64,000 nucleotides of DNA from Flavobacterium ginsenosidimutans (GTDB lineage Bacteria > Bacteroidota > Bacteroidia > Flavobacteriales > Flavobacteriaceae). Each line of letters begins with the position of its first letter. Within the stretch, counting starts at the first letter, position 1. The stretch covers positions 1-64,000 of the forward strand of contig NZ_QJRJ01000066.1 in NCBI RefSeq assembly GCF_003254625.1. The letters run 5' to 3'. Under the pieces are notes generated by a model, which was not told the DNA's origin, searched no databases, and worked only from the letters and a program-made list of their open reading frames with translations. Shown here piece by piece: positions 1-6,963 of this stretch. A program made the position numbers and the translations under genes.

Positions 1-2217
1 GGAAATATTGGAGGAACAACGGTGTCATTAATTGCAAATGATAAATTAAACGGAAATCCGGTTGTGATTGGAAATAACGCGGGAGAGGCTTCGTTCACGA
101 TTATCGGAACACTTCCTTCAGGATTGACATTAAACGCTGACTATAGCATTACTGTTGCGCCAAACACTCCAAAAGGAGATTATAATGTGGAATATAAAAT
201 CTGCGAAAACACGAATCCGACAAACTGCGATTCAGTGATTTCAGTGATAACGGTTACGGCAGGAAATCTTGTTGCAAACGAAGATGTGATTCCATCAGCA
301 GTTGGAGTAAATGTTTCTCAAACATTAATCAATGTTTTTGATAATGATACAAAAGATGGAAATGCATTAATACCGTCAGATGTGAATCTAACAGTAAATA
401 CTGCCGATCCAAAAGGATATTTGACAGTTGATGCAGATGGAAATGTTATACTAGCTCCAAATGCACCTGCAGGAGAATATGAATTGATTTATACAATTTG
501 TGAAAAATTAAATACAAACAACTGCAGTTCAAATAATGTGAAAGTTACAGTAAAGGAACCGAAAATGACAGTATCAGCAAACAGCTACTGTTCGAATAAT
601 GTTCCTTATGTTGATTATTCTGTGACTCCAGATAATTTCACAACAAGTAATTTATTAACAGTAAAATGGATCGATAGCAATAACAATGTTGTCGCAACAC
701 AGGCGAATTTATCTTTAAGCGGAACTCTTATTTGGCCAGGAGCTGTTGTTGATAGTAACGGAAATGGAGTTGATTGGCCAGGATGGATTTTGAATAACGG
801 ACAATGGACTGAAGGTGCTGACGGATTTGAAGCTACAAGAAATGGAGTTAAAATGGAGTTTTCATTAAACCCAACGGTAGTAGTTTCTGTAGCTTATCCA
901 GCTGCGACGTCAGGTTGTAATGCACGTCCGACATTTGCAATTAAAGCGAATGATGATGAGGCTGGACCTATAGATGTGAAAAAAGGAATGGACGCTTCAC
1001 TTAATATTTTTGCTAATGATATTTTAAACGGAGTTAAACCAAATGTTTCAGATATTATTTTGTCAACGATTACAGCTAATCCAAATCTAGTATTAAATGC
1101 AGACGGCTCGATCAATATTGCGGCAAATACACCAAGTGGAGTTTACGAATTGACCTATTCAATTTGTGAAGTTTCAAATCCATCAAATTGCAGTCAGGCA
1201 ATAGTTAAGATTACAGTTGTAAATAGTGTTGATCCAACTGAACCAACAGCAGGTCAAATTACGTTGGAAGACGATAATATTAGTGTAGACGGAATTAATG
1301 GTTCTCTAGAATTTGTAAATGTTTTAGATAATGATTTAATAAACGGACAGCCTATCAATTCAGCAGATGTTACAGTTACACCTTTAACGACTGATTCTTA
1401 TTTTGAATGGAATGCAGATGGAACCGTAAGTGTTAAGCCAAATACACCAGGAGGAAATTACACGTTGACTTATCAAGTTTGCGAAAAAGCAAATCCAACA
1501 AATTGTGCTACAGCTGTACTAAACGTTTTTGTTGAAGTTCCAGCAATCTCAGTTGTTAAAACAGCGGTTCTTAATGATGAAAACAAGGATAAATATGCTA
1601 ATGCAGGTGAAACAATCACTTATAAGTTTACAATAACAAATACTGGAAATGTTCCCCTAGTTGGAATCACATTAAATGATCCGTTGCCAGGTGTTGTGGT
1701 TTCAGGACAGGCAATTAATTTGGGAGTGAACGAATCTAACGAAACAAATTTCACCGCAATTTACACCATAACTCAAGATGATATTAATAGAGGAAGTGTA
1801 AGCAATCAGGCAAGTGTGAAAGGAAGCAGTGTAAGAGGAGTTGTAGTAGAAGATCTATCAGACGATTCAAGAAATGATGGAGATAATCCTACTGTAATAG
1901 GTTTAAATGGATGTGTAATCGAAGTATTGAAAGCTTTCTCTCCAAATGGAGATCAGAAGAACTCGAGATTCTATATCAGAGGTATAGAATGTTATCCTGA
2001 CAATACAGTAGAGATTTACAACCGTTGGGGAGTTCTGGTTTTCAACATTGATCAATATGATAATACAGATCGAGTTTTTCTTGGATATTCTAACGGACGT
2101 TCAACTGTTAAACAAACAGAAGGTCTGCCAGTGGGAACCTATTTCTACATTTTGAAATACAAAGACAACGCTCAAAACCCTCACGAAAAATCAGGTTACT
2201 TATACATTAATAAATAA
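1..2217 (+). CDS. C-terminal part of a large T9SS-secreted surface adhesin (type B sorting domain)
   Basis: The frame is open to base 1, so the 5' end lies outside the window and at least 738 residues are present. Four related segments of about 80-100 residues (roughly bases 22-261, 265-555, 937-1221 and 1255-1548) each end in a motif like 'GxYxLxYxICExxNPxNC', an Ig-like adhesin repeat pattern. A different Cys- and Trp-containing domain sits at about bases 565-930. Next comes a DUF11-type domain (about 1540-1830, 'YKFTITNTGNVPL'). The last ~100 residues, from 'AFSPNGD' through 'EIYNRWG' to 'YLYINK', are the gliding motility-associated C-terminal domain, a type B T9SS sorting signal. The product is inferred to be exported through SprA and kept at or released from the cell surface. 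The PorP/SprF gene just downstream is the usual partner of type B substrates. Ligand unknown. Confidence 0.93.
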   Translation, partial: GNIGGTTVSLIANDKLNGNPVVIGNNAGEASFTIIGTLPSGLTLNADYSITVAPNTPKGDYNVEYKICENTNPTNCDSVISVITVTAGNLVANEDVIPSAVGVNVSQTLINVFDNDTKDGNALIPSDVNLTVNTADPKGYLTVDADGNVILAPNAPAGEYELIYTICEKLNTNNCSSNNVKVTVKEPKMTVSANSYCSNNVPYVDYSVTPDNFTTSNLLTVKWIDSNNNVVATQANLSLSGTLIWPGAVVDSNGNGVDWPGWILNNGQWTEGADGFEATRNGVKMEFSLNPTVVVSVAYPAATSGCNARPTFAIKANDDEAGPIDVKKGMDASLNIFANDILNGVKPNVSDIILSTITANPNLVLNADGSINIAANTPSGVYELTYSICEVSNPSNCSQAIVKITVVNSVDPTEPTAGQITLEDDNISVDGINGSLEFVNVLDNDLINGQPINSADVTVTPLTTDSYFEWNADGTVSVKPNTPGGNYTLTYQVCEKANPTNCATAVLNVFVEVPAISVVKTAVLNDENKDKYANAGETITYKFTITNTGNVPLVGITLNDPLPGVVVSGQAINLGVNESNETNFTAIYTITQDDINRGSVSNQASVKGSSVRGVVVEDLSDDSRNDGDNPTVIGLNGCVIEVLKAFSPNGDQKNSRFYIRGIECYPDNTVEIYNRWGVLVFNIDQYDNTDRVFLGYSNGRSTVKQTEGLPVGTYFYILKYKDNAQNPHEKSGYLYINK

Positions 2218-2224
2218 ATGGATT

Positions 2225-2252
2225 ACGGCTTAGTCAAGGCTAAGCCGTTTTA
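2225..2252 (+). terminator. Hairpin with short T-tract between adhesin and porP/sprF genes
   Basis: A 9-bp perfect stem (2225-2233 with 2240-2248) with a 6-nt loop is followed by only four T residues. It probably acts as a leaky terminator that lowers expression of the downstream secretion genes relative to the adhesin. No convincing TAnnTTTG box lies between it and the next start codon. Confidence 0.6.
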
Positions 2253-2263
2253 AAGCTTAATAA

Positions 2264-3175
2264 ATGAAAAAATTAGTTTTAGTATTTATGTTTTTTTCGA
2301 TTGTGTCCAATGCACAACAGGATGCACAGTACACTCAGTACATGTACAATACAATCGAAATCAATCCAGCGTATGCAGGTTCTAGAGGAGCTTTAAGCGT
2401 TTTTGGATTGTATCGCACGCAGTGGGTAGGATTAGAAGGAGCGCCGCAAACAAGTACGTTTTCTGTAAATACACCTTTAAGAAACAGTGATTTAGGACTT
2501 GGAGTTTCTTTGGTAAATGATAAAATTGGACCAACTAATGAAAACACACTTTCAGGAGATTTGTCTTATACCATGCCAACTTCAGAAACATGGGATGTGT
2601 CTTTTGGTATTAAAGGAACAATGAATATTTTCAATTTGGATATTAATAAATTGAGTTTTGAAGATCAAGATGATCCACAGTTTCAAAATCTAAATAATAG
2701 AATCACACCAAATGTTGGTGCCGGAGTTTATTTTCATTCAGATCGTGCATACGTTGGATTGTCGGTTCCTAATTTTATAGAGACAAATCGTTATGATTCT
2801 GACGATACCGCAATTTTTAAAGAAAAGATCAATTATTACTTAATTGCTGGTTATGTATTTAATCTTGATCGTTTAGAGTACATAAAATTCAAGCCTGCTT
2901 TGATGGCGAAAATGGTAGAAGGAGCTCCTTTGCAAGTAGATGTTTCAGGAAACTTTATGTTTAATGAGAAATTTGTTTTAGGTCTTGCTTATCGTTGGAG
3001 TGCTTCTGTTAGTGCAATGGCAGGATTTCAAGTTACAAAAGGAATGTATATAGGTTATGGTTACGATCATGAAACTACACAATTGAGAAAATACAATTCT
3101 GGTTCTCACGAGATTTTCTTGAGATTTGAATTCCTTAATAATTATAATAAAATGATATCTCCAAGATTCTTTTAA
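2264..3175 (+). CDS. PorP/SprF family type IX secretion membrane protein
   Basis: 303 residues with a Sec signal peptide (MKKLVLVFMFFSIVSNAQ). The family hallmark follows: 'QYTQYMYNTIEINPAYAG', then 'RTQWVGLEGAP', then alternating beta strands to the C-terminus, predicting an outer-membrane beta-barrel. PorP/SprF proteins are needed for secretion of, and attachment to, cognate type B CTD proteins; F. johnsoniae SprF serves the adhesin SprB. It lies 46 bp after a type B adhesin and overlaps the downstream OmpA-type gene by one base. This arrangement strongly suggests a dedicated substrate-partner cassette. It is a paralogue of the PorP/SprF protein at 38506. Confidence 0.93.
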   Translation: MKKLVLVFMFFSIVSNAQQDAQYTQYMYNTIEINPAYAGSRGALSVFGLYRTQWVGLEGAPQTSTFSVNTPLRNSDLGLGVSLVNDKIGPTNENTLSGDLSYTMPTSETWDVSFGIKGTMNIFNLDINKLSFEDQDDPQFQNLNNRITPNVGAGVYFHSDRAYVGLSVPNFIETNRYDSDDTAIFKEKINYYLIAGYVFNLDRLEYIKFKPALMAKMVEGAPLQVDVSGNFMFNEKFVLGLAYRWSASVSAMAGFQVTKGMYIGYGYDHETTQLRKYNSGSHEIFLRFEFLNNYNKMISPRFF

Positions 3176-5193
3176 TGAAACCTATGAAAGCTAGAAAATT
3201 AATTTTGATCTTTTTACTGTGTAGTTTTATTTCAAACATGAATGCGCAAAACCCATTCACTACAATGAACATAAAATATGCAGATAAAAAATATGAGGAG
3301 TACGCTTACGCGGATGCAATAAAAGTATATGCGAATTTAGTAAACGAAGAAACTACTGACCAAGGAATAATTCAGCGTTTGGCAAATTCATACTATTTTA
3401 ATGGAGAACTAAAAAATGCATTAAAATGGTACGAACAATTATTTTTATTAAACGAAAATCAAGATTCTGAATATTTGTACCGATATGCACAATCTCTAAA
3501 ATCGGTTGGGAACTATCGTAAATCGGATGAAATTTTACAGAAATTCAATCAAAAAGCAGTTTTACAAAAAAGAGCCGATTTAATACGAACTGATAAAAAC
3601 TATTTAGAAGAAATAAAAGAAAATTCAGGAAGATTTGAAATTGGAGATGCCGGAGTTAATTCTCATTTTTCAGATTATGCCGGAGTTGTTTACAATAATA
3701 AAATAGTTTTTACTTCTGCGCGCGACACGGGCGGAGTTGTTAAATCTAATTTTCAATGGACAAACCAATCTTTTTCTAGATTATATATCGCCGATTTATT
3801 GCCAGATGGAAGTATTGGAAAAACAGAACTTTTAGTAAAAAGAAAGAATGACAAATTCAACGAGTCAAGTCCAATTTTTACAAAAGACGGAAGAACAATG
3901 TACTTTACTCGAAATAATTTTACTGACGGAAAAAGAAGAAGCAACGATAAAAACGTTACACTTTTAAAATTATATAAAGCAGAATGGATCAATGAGCAAT
4001 GGCAAAATGTTAAAGAACTTCCGTTCAACAGCGATCAATACAGTACAGCACATCCAGCTTTAAGTGTAGATGAGAAAGTTTTATATTTTGCATCAGATAT
4101 GCCGGGAACGTTAGGACAATCTGATATTTATAAAGTTACTATTAATGAAGATGGAACTTTTGGAACTCCAGAAAATTTAGGTCCAACGATTAATACAGAA
4201 GGAAGAGAAACTTTTCCTTTTATTTCTGGAGACAACGAAATTTATTTTGCTTCTGATGGGCGTCCAGGTTTAGGCGGACTAGATATTTTTGCTTCAAGAA
4301 TTAAATCCGATGGGACTTTTGATGAAGTATTGAATGTTGGAGAACCTGTAAATAGTAAACAAGATGATTTTGCCTTTAATATTGATAGTAAAAACAGAAA
4401 TGGTTTTTTCTCTTCAAACAGAGAAAGCGGTCAAGGTCTGGATGATATTTACCGATTTACCGAAACTAAAAGACTTATTTGTGAGCAAAATTTAACGGGA
4501 ACGGTTACTGATGCTGAATCAAATGAATTGTTAGCTAACACTTCATTGACTTTATTTAATGATAAATTTGATCCAGTTGGAACATTCGTTACAGACGAAA
4601 AAGGAAATTATGTTTTTCCAAATCTTAAATGCGGTAGAAAGTATACAATTAGAACTGCAAAGAATGATTACAATGCAAAAGAAGTTCCGTTAATTGTTCA
4701 AACAGAAGGAGAAACAACGGTAGCGATTTCATTAAATAAAGTATTTAAACCTCTTTTAGCAAAAACGGTAGCAATCAAAAAAGTAGCTATTAGTCCAGTA
4801 AAATTAGGTTCTATAAAAGTAGGAGCAGACTTAGCAAAACTATTAAATCTTCCTATGAACTTTTTTGATTTGGGTAAAGCAACCATCAAAAAAACATCAG
4901 AACCACAATTAATGAAAGTTGTGAATCTTTTAAACGAATATCCAAATATGAAACTTGACATTCGTTCGCATACCGACAGCCGTTCTTCTTCAGAAAGCAA
5001 TCAGATTCTTTCAGAAAAAAGAGCACAATCAACCAAAAATTGGCTAATTCAAAAAGGAATCAGCGAAGACAGACTAACTGCAAAAGGTTATGGAGAAACA
5101 CAATTAGTCAATAAATGTGCAGACGGAGTAAAATGTACAGAAAAACAGCACATGCAAAACAGACGAAGCGAGTTTATTATTGTTGCAATGTAA
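3175..5193 (+). CDS. PorE-like OmpA family protein with TPR, PD40 and carboxypeptidase-regulatory-like domains
   Basis: 672 residues; the ATG overlaps the preceding TAA by one base, suggesting translational coupling. In order: signal peptide; TPR-like helices (about residues 30-130, 'RLANSYYFNGELKNALKWYEQL'); WD40/PD40-type strands (about 150-420, e.g. 'LYFASDMPGTLGQSDIYK' and 'IYFASDGRPGLGGLDIF'); a carboxypeptidase-regulatory-like domain (about 425-510); and a C-terminal OmpA domain with 'HTDSR' and 'NRRSEF', holding the usual peptidoglycan-binding Asp and Arg. This is the architecture of PorE, which links the T9SS to peptidoglycan in Porphyromonas. I infer a periplasmic anchor for the neighbouring PorP/SprF. 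An in-frame ATG three codons further on is an alternative start. Confidence 0.92.
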   Translation: MKPMKARKLILIFLLCSFISNMNAQNPFTTMNIKYADKKYEEYAYADAIKVYANLVNEETTDQGIIQRLANSYYFNGELKNALKWYEQLFLLNENQDSEYLYRYAQSLKSVGNYRKSDEILQKFNQKAVLQKRADLIRTDKNYLEEIKENSGRFEIGDAGVNSHFSDYAGVVYNNKIVFTSARDTGGVVKSNFQWTNQSFSRLYIADLLPDGSIGKTELLVKRKNDKFNESSPIFTKDGRTMYFTRNNFTDGKRRSNDKNVTLLKLYKAEWINEQWQNVKELPFNSDQYSTAHPALSVDEKVLYFASDMPGTLGQSDIYKVTINEDGTFGTPENLGPTINTEGRETFPFISGDNEIYFASDGRPGLGGLDIFASRIKSDGTFDEVLNVGEPVNSKQDDFAFNIDSKNRNGFFSSNRESGQGLDDIYRFTETKRLICEQNLTGTVTDAESNELLANTSLTLFNDKFDPVGTFVTDEKGNYVFPNLKCGRKYTIRTAKNDYNAKEVPLIVQTEGETTVAISLNKVFKPLLAKTVAIKKVAISPVKLGSIKVGADLAKLLNLPMNFFDLGKATIKKTSEPQLMKVVNLLNEYPNMKLDIRSHTDSRSSSESNQILSEKRAQSTKNWLIQKGISEDRLTAKGYGETQLVNKCADGVKCTEKQHMQNRRSEFIIVAM

Positions 5194-5213
5194 AAATGAG
5201 TTTCTTTTAATAG

Positions 5214-5253
5214 AACAAAAAACCTTTTCTAAAACTTAGAAAAGGTTTTTTAT
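5214..5253. terminator. Bidirectional intrinsic terminator
   Basis: A 12-bp perfect stem (5221-5232 with 5236-5247) and 3-nt loop are flanked by an A-rich run on the left and a T-run on the right. It lies between convergent genes (stops at 5193 on + and 5254 on -) and serves both. Confidence 0.85.
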
Positions 5254-5592
5254 TTACTCTTTAATAGTAGAATCTCCAGAAAGCAAATAATTAATTTCAC
5301 TTAAAAACTCAAATTCATCCATTGGAATCAATTGAAGAACTGTTTCTAAAATGAGGCCTACATTAATAGATTTACTTTTGTTGGTTTCAGAAATTTTATG
5401 AGCGTCTTGTTCTAAAGCTAGAATACAAAGTTTTAACATATCGGTAATTACACAACCAAGCTCTAAATAATTTTGAAATTTTATTTGAGCAATATTTTCT
5501 TCCGCTTTGGCGTCAATTGGTTTTAAGGTTTGAAAATAAAAAGAGGTTAGTTTTCTTAGATAATCTAAATTTTTAGTTTCATCAGCTTCCAT
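5254..5592 (-). CDS. Hypothetical helical protein, divergent from an HTH regulator
   Basis: 112 residues from the ATG at 5592 (MEADETKNLDYLRKL). I do not recognise the family. The protein is acidic and predicted mainly helical, without signal peptide or membrane segment. A TTG codon 21 bases further upstream could extend the frame, but it lies inside the candidate -7 box TATTTTTG (5618-5611 on this strand), so the ATG is preferred. The gene faces a small HTH regulator across a palindromic operator, so it is probably that regulator's target. Whether the two form a functional pair, for example a regulatory or toxin-antitoxin-like unit, cannot be told from sequence. Confidence 0.7.
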   Translation of the reverse strand: MEADETKNLDYLRKLTSFYFQTLKPIDAKAEENIAQIKFQNYLELGCVITDMLKLCILALEQDAHKISETNKSKSINVGLILETVLQLIPMDEFEFLSEINYLLSGDSTIKE

Positions 5593-5610
5593 TGTAAGAT
5601 TTTTTTTAAA

Positions 5611-5618
5611 CAAAAATA
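5611..5618 (-). promoter_or_regulatory. -7 promoter box for the gene ending at 5254
   Basis: Reads TATTTTTG on the minus strand, matching the Bacteroidota TAnnTTTG consensus. It gives a leader of about 15 nt before the ATG at 5592. Confidence 0.6.
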
Positions 5619-5630
5619 ATATTAAATTCT

Positions 5631-5652
5631 AACATGACATATATGTCGTGTT
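5631..5652. promoter_or_regulatory. 22-bp palindromic operator between divergent genes
   Basis: AACATGACATA and its inverted partner TATGTCGTGTT are complementary at 10 of 11 positions. A third half-site-like element (inverted 'taacac', 5659-5664) follows, pairing with 5648-5653. The site lies upstream of both divergent -7 boxes. It is a good candidate for autoregulatory binding by the HTH protein encoded at 5684. Confidence 0.65.
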
Positions 5653-5671
5653 ATTTTTTAACACAGTTTGA

Positions 5672-5679
5672 TAGATTTG
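5672..5679 (+). promoter_or_regulatory. -7 promoter box for the HTH gene
   Basis: TAGATTTG matches TAnnTTTG and ends only 4 nt before the GTG start at 5684, so the transcript would be nearly or fully leaderless. Confidence 0.55.
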
Positions 5680-5683
5680 ATTT

Positions 5684-5926
5684 GTGGAAAAGAATAAATA
5701 CGAGTTAGAAATTGTTAGATTAGGTTTACTAATCAAGGAACTCAGACAAAAAGAAAGCATTACACAAGAACAACTATCAACATTATGCAATGTTGATGTA
5801 CGCACTATTCAACGAATTGAAAAAGGAGAACAAAATATTTCTATCAGTTTGCTTTTTTCAATAGCAGATGCATTAAATATAGAATCGGCAACTTTGATTA
5901 GTAAAATATTTTTAGAAAATTCATAA
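5684..5926 (+). CDS. Small XRE-type helix-turn-helix regulator
   Basis: 80 residues, GTG start; the protein has no internal Met that could serve as a later start. An HTH_3/XRE domain covers about residues 10-72, with 'TQEQLSTLCNVDVRTIQRIEKG' holding the turn and recognition helix. There is no additional ligand domain. Proteins of this form are usually dimeric DNA-binding repressors. The 22-bp palindrome at 5631-5652 overlaps its promoter region and that of the divergent gene, so autoregulation with control of the neighbour is the likely arrangement. The GTG lies 4 nt after a -7 box, implying leaderless translation. Confidence 0.85.
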   Translation: MEKNKYELEIVRLGLLIKELRQKESITQEQLSTLCNVDVRTIQRIEKGEQNISISLLFSIADALNIESATLISKIFLENS

Positions 5927-5940
5927 CTAAAGTTATTTCC

Positions 5941-6171
5941 TTAGTCCCAGCGGGACGAAATATTTATAGAGAATATATTAAACACCTAAGAGCCCCAGCG
6001 GGGCAATATGCCGCTCCTCTGGAGCTTTTTTCTTTCGCCATAATTTTTCGGCTATAAATATTATGCTCCTCTGGAGCTTTTTTCATTTGTCATAATTTTT
6101 CAGCTATAAATATTATGCTTCTCTGGAACATTGTTAATGGTTAAAAATGAAATAACTCCGCTAGGAGTTAC
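5941..6171. repeat. Cluster of REP-like hairpin repeats
   Basis: Most of the 456-bp stretch without a gene (5927-6382) is a run of short GC-rich hairpins in AT-rich DNA. GTCCC-agc-GGGAC lies at 5944-5956, then GCCCC-agc-GGGGC (5992-6004), GCTCC-tct-GGAGC twice (6013-6025, 6065-6077), a decayed copy (6117-6129), and TAACTCC-gcta-GGAGTTA (6153-6170). Linkers such as 'aaatatttatag' and 'gctataaatattat' recur. The pattern resembles REP/REPIN-type repeats mobilised by RAYT (TnpA_REP) transposases. No transposase gene is in this window. Confidence 0.7.
6013..6133. repeat. 52-bp tandem repeat, about 2.3 copies
   Basis: Unit 1 (6013-6064) and unit 2 (6065-6116) are head-to-tail and nearly identical. 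Each starts with GCTCCTCTGGAGC plus a T-run and ends in 'gctataaatattat'. A third, degenerate start follows at 6117. The units may also act as weak terminators because each hairpin is followed by TTTTTT. Confidence 0.85.
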
Positions 6172-6382
6172 AGGTAGTTAGAAACTGGTTGGTAAACGTT
6201 AAAAAATCTAATTTTTCTCAAAAAACAATTCTAAACAATTTCATTCTTTACACTATAATTTTGAAAATGTAAAATTTGGTATATTATGTTTAAAATGAAT
6301 TGGTTATGTTTTTAAAAAATCGATTTCGCTGCAAATTGTGTTGGATTTTGTTATAACTTTATAAATCTAAAAATTTTTCATT
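6172..6382. other. AT-rich intergenic region upstream of the CBS gene
   Basis: No gene, RNA or clear hairpin is visible. TTATAACTTTATAAAT around 6352-6366 has a weak resemblance to a -7 box about 20 nt before the CBS start, with TTG trinucleotides upstream, but it misses the final G of the consensus. Confidence 0.5.
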
Positions 6383-6808
6383 ATGACTGTAGATCAAATA
6401 CTTAAAGCAAAGGGAAGAAATGTCTATTCTATTTTCTCCAATTTAACGGTTTATGATGCGTTAAAAGTAATGGGAGACAAAAATATTGGAGCGATTCTAA
6501 TTATTGATAATAACGTTTTAAAAGGAATATTATCGGAAAGAGATTATGCTCGAAAAATTGTTTTAAAGGATAAATCTTCTAAAGAAACTTTCGTTCATGA
6601 GATTATGGAAAGTAATGTTTTTACAGTTAAACTTTCAGATAATCTTGATGATTGCATGCAACTTATGAGTGAAAAAAGAATACGACACTTGCCTGTTTTA
6701 GAAGATGGAATTGTTGTTGGAATTATTTCAATTAGTGATGTAGTCAAGGCAATTATAGAAATTCAGAAAGATACCATTCAGCATTTGAATTCTTATATTT
6801 CTCAATAA
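6383..6808 (+). CDS. CBS-domain protein (two CBS motifs)
   Basis: 141 residues consisting almost only of a tandem CBS pair (about residues 8-62 and 73-133), with 'GDKNIGAILIIDNNVLKGILSERDYARKIVL' style strands split between them and 'RIRHLPVLEDGIVVGIISISDVVK' in the second. Such stand-alone Bateman modules bind adenine nucleotides and act as energy or redox sensors on partner proteins; the partner here is unknown. No membrane segment or extra domain is present. The gene is monocistronic, bounded by the REP-like cluster upstream and a strong terminator downstream. A second, unrelated-length CBS protein is encoded at 54948. Confidence 0.9.
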   Translation: MTVDQILKAKGRNVYSIFSNLTVYDALKVMGDKNIGAILIIDNNVLKGILSERDYARKIVLKDKSSKETFVHEIMESNVFTVKLSDNLDDCMQLMSEKRIRHLPVLEDGIVVGIISISDVVKAIIEIQKDTIQHLNSYISQ

Positions 6809-6840
6809 AGCATAGCTAAAAACGATAAAAATTTAAAAGG

Positions 6841-6867
6841 AGTCCAATTTCTATTGGACTTTTTTTA
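6841..6867 (+). terminator. Intrinsic terminator after CBS gene
   Basis: AGTCCAAT-ttct-ATTGGACT (8-bp stem, 6841-6848 with 6853-6860) is followed by a run of seven T residues. Confidence 0.88.
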
Positions 6868-6930
6868 TTTCTCTAAATAGATTTTAGGAAAAGAAAACGC
6901 TAAAAAGATGCCTTTTTAAAACAAGACTTA

Positions 6931-6938
6931 TATCTTTG
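6931..6938 (+). promoter_or_regulatory. -7 promoter box for the malic enzyme gene
   Basis: TATCTTTG matches TAnnTTTG exactly, 25 nt before the ATG at 6964. No clear -33 TTG at the usual spacing. Confidence 0.6.
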
Positions 6939-6963
6939 TAAGCTAGAATAAAAGCTAAAAATA

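Noticed and set aside
5593..5613. TTG start for the hypothetical gene at 5254
   Set aside because: This codon is part of the -7 box TATTTTTG; ATG at 5592 is a better start.
5254..5926. Classical toxin-antitoxin pair
   Set aside because: The genes are divergent rather than in one operon, and the 112-residue protein shows no toxin motif I can recognise; only the shared operator is supported.
6013..6133. Tandem repeat as a CRISPR array
   Set aside because: The 52-bp units are contiguous without unique spacers, and there are no cas genes.
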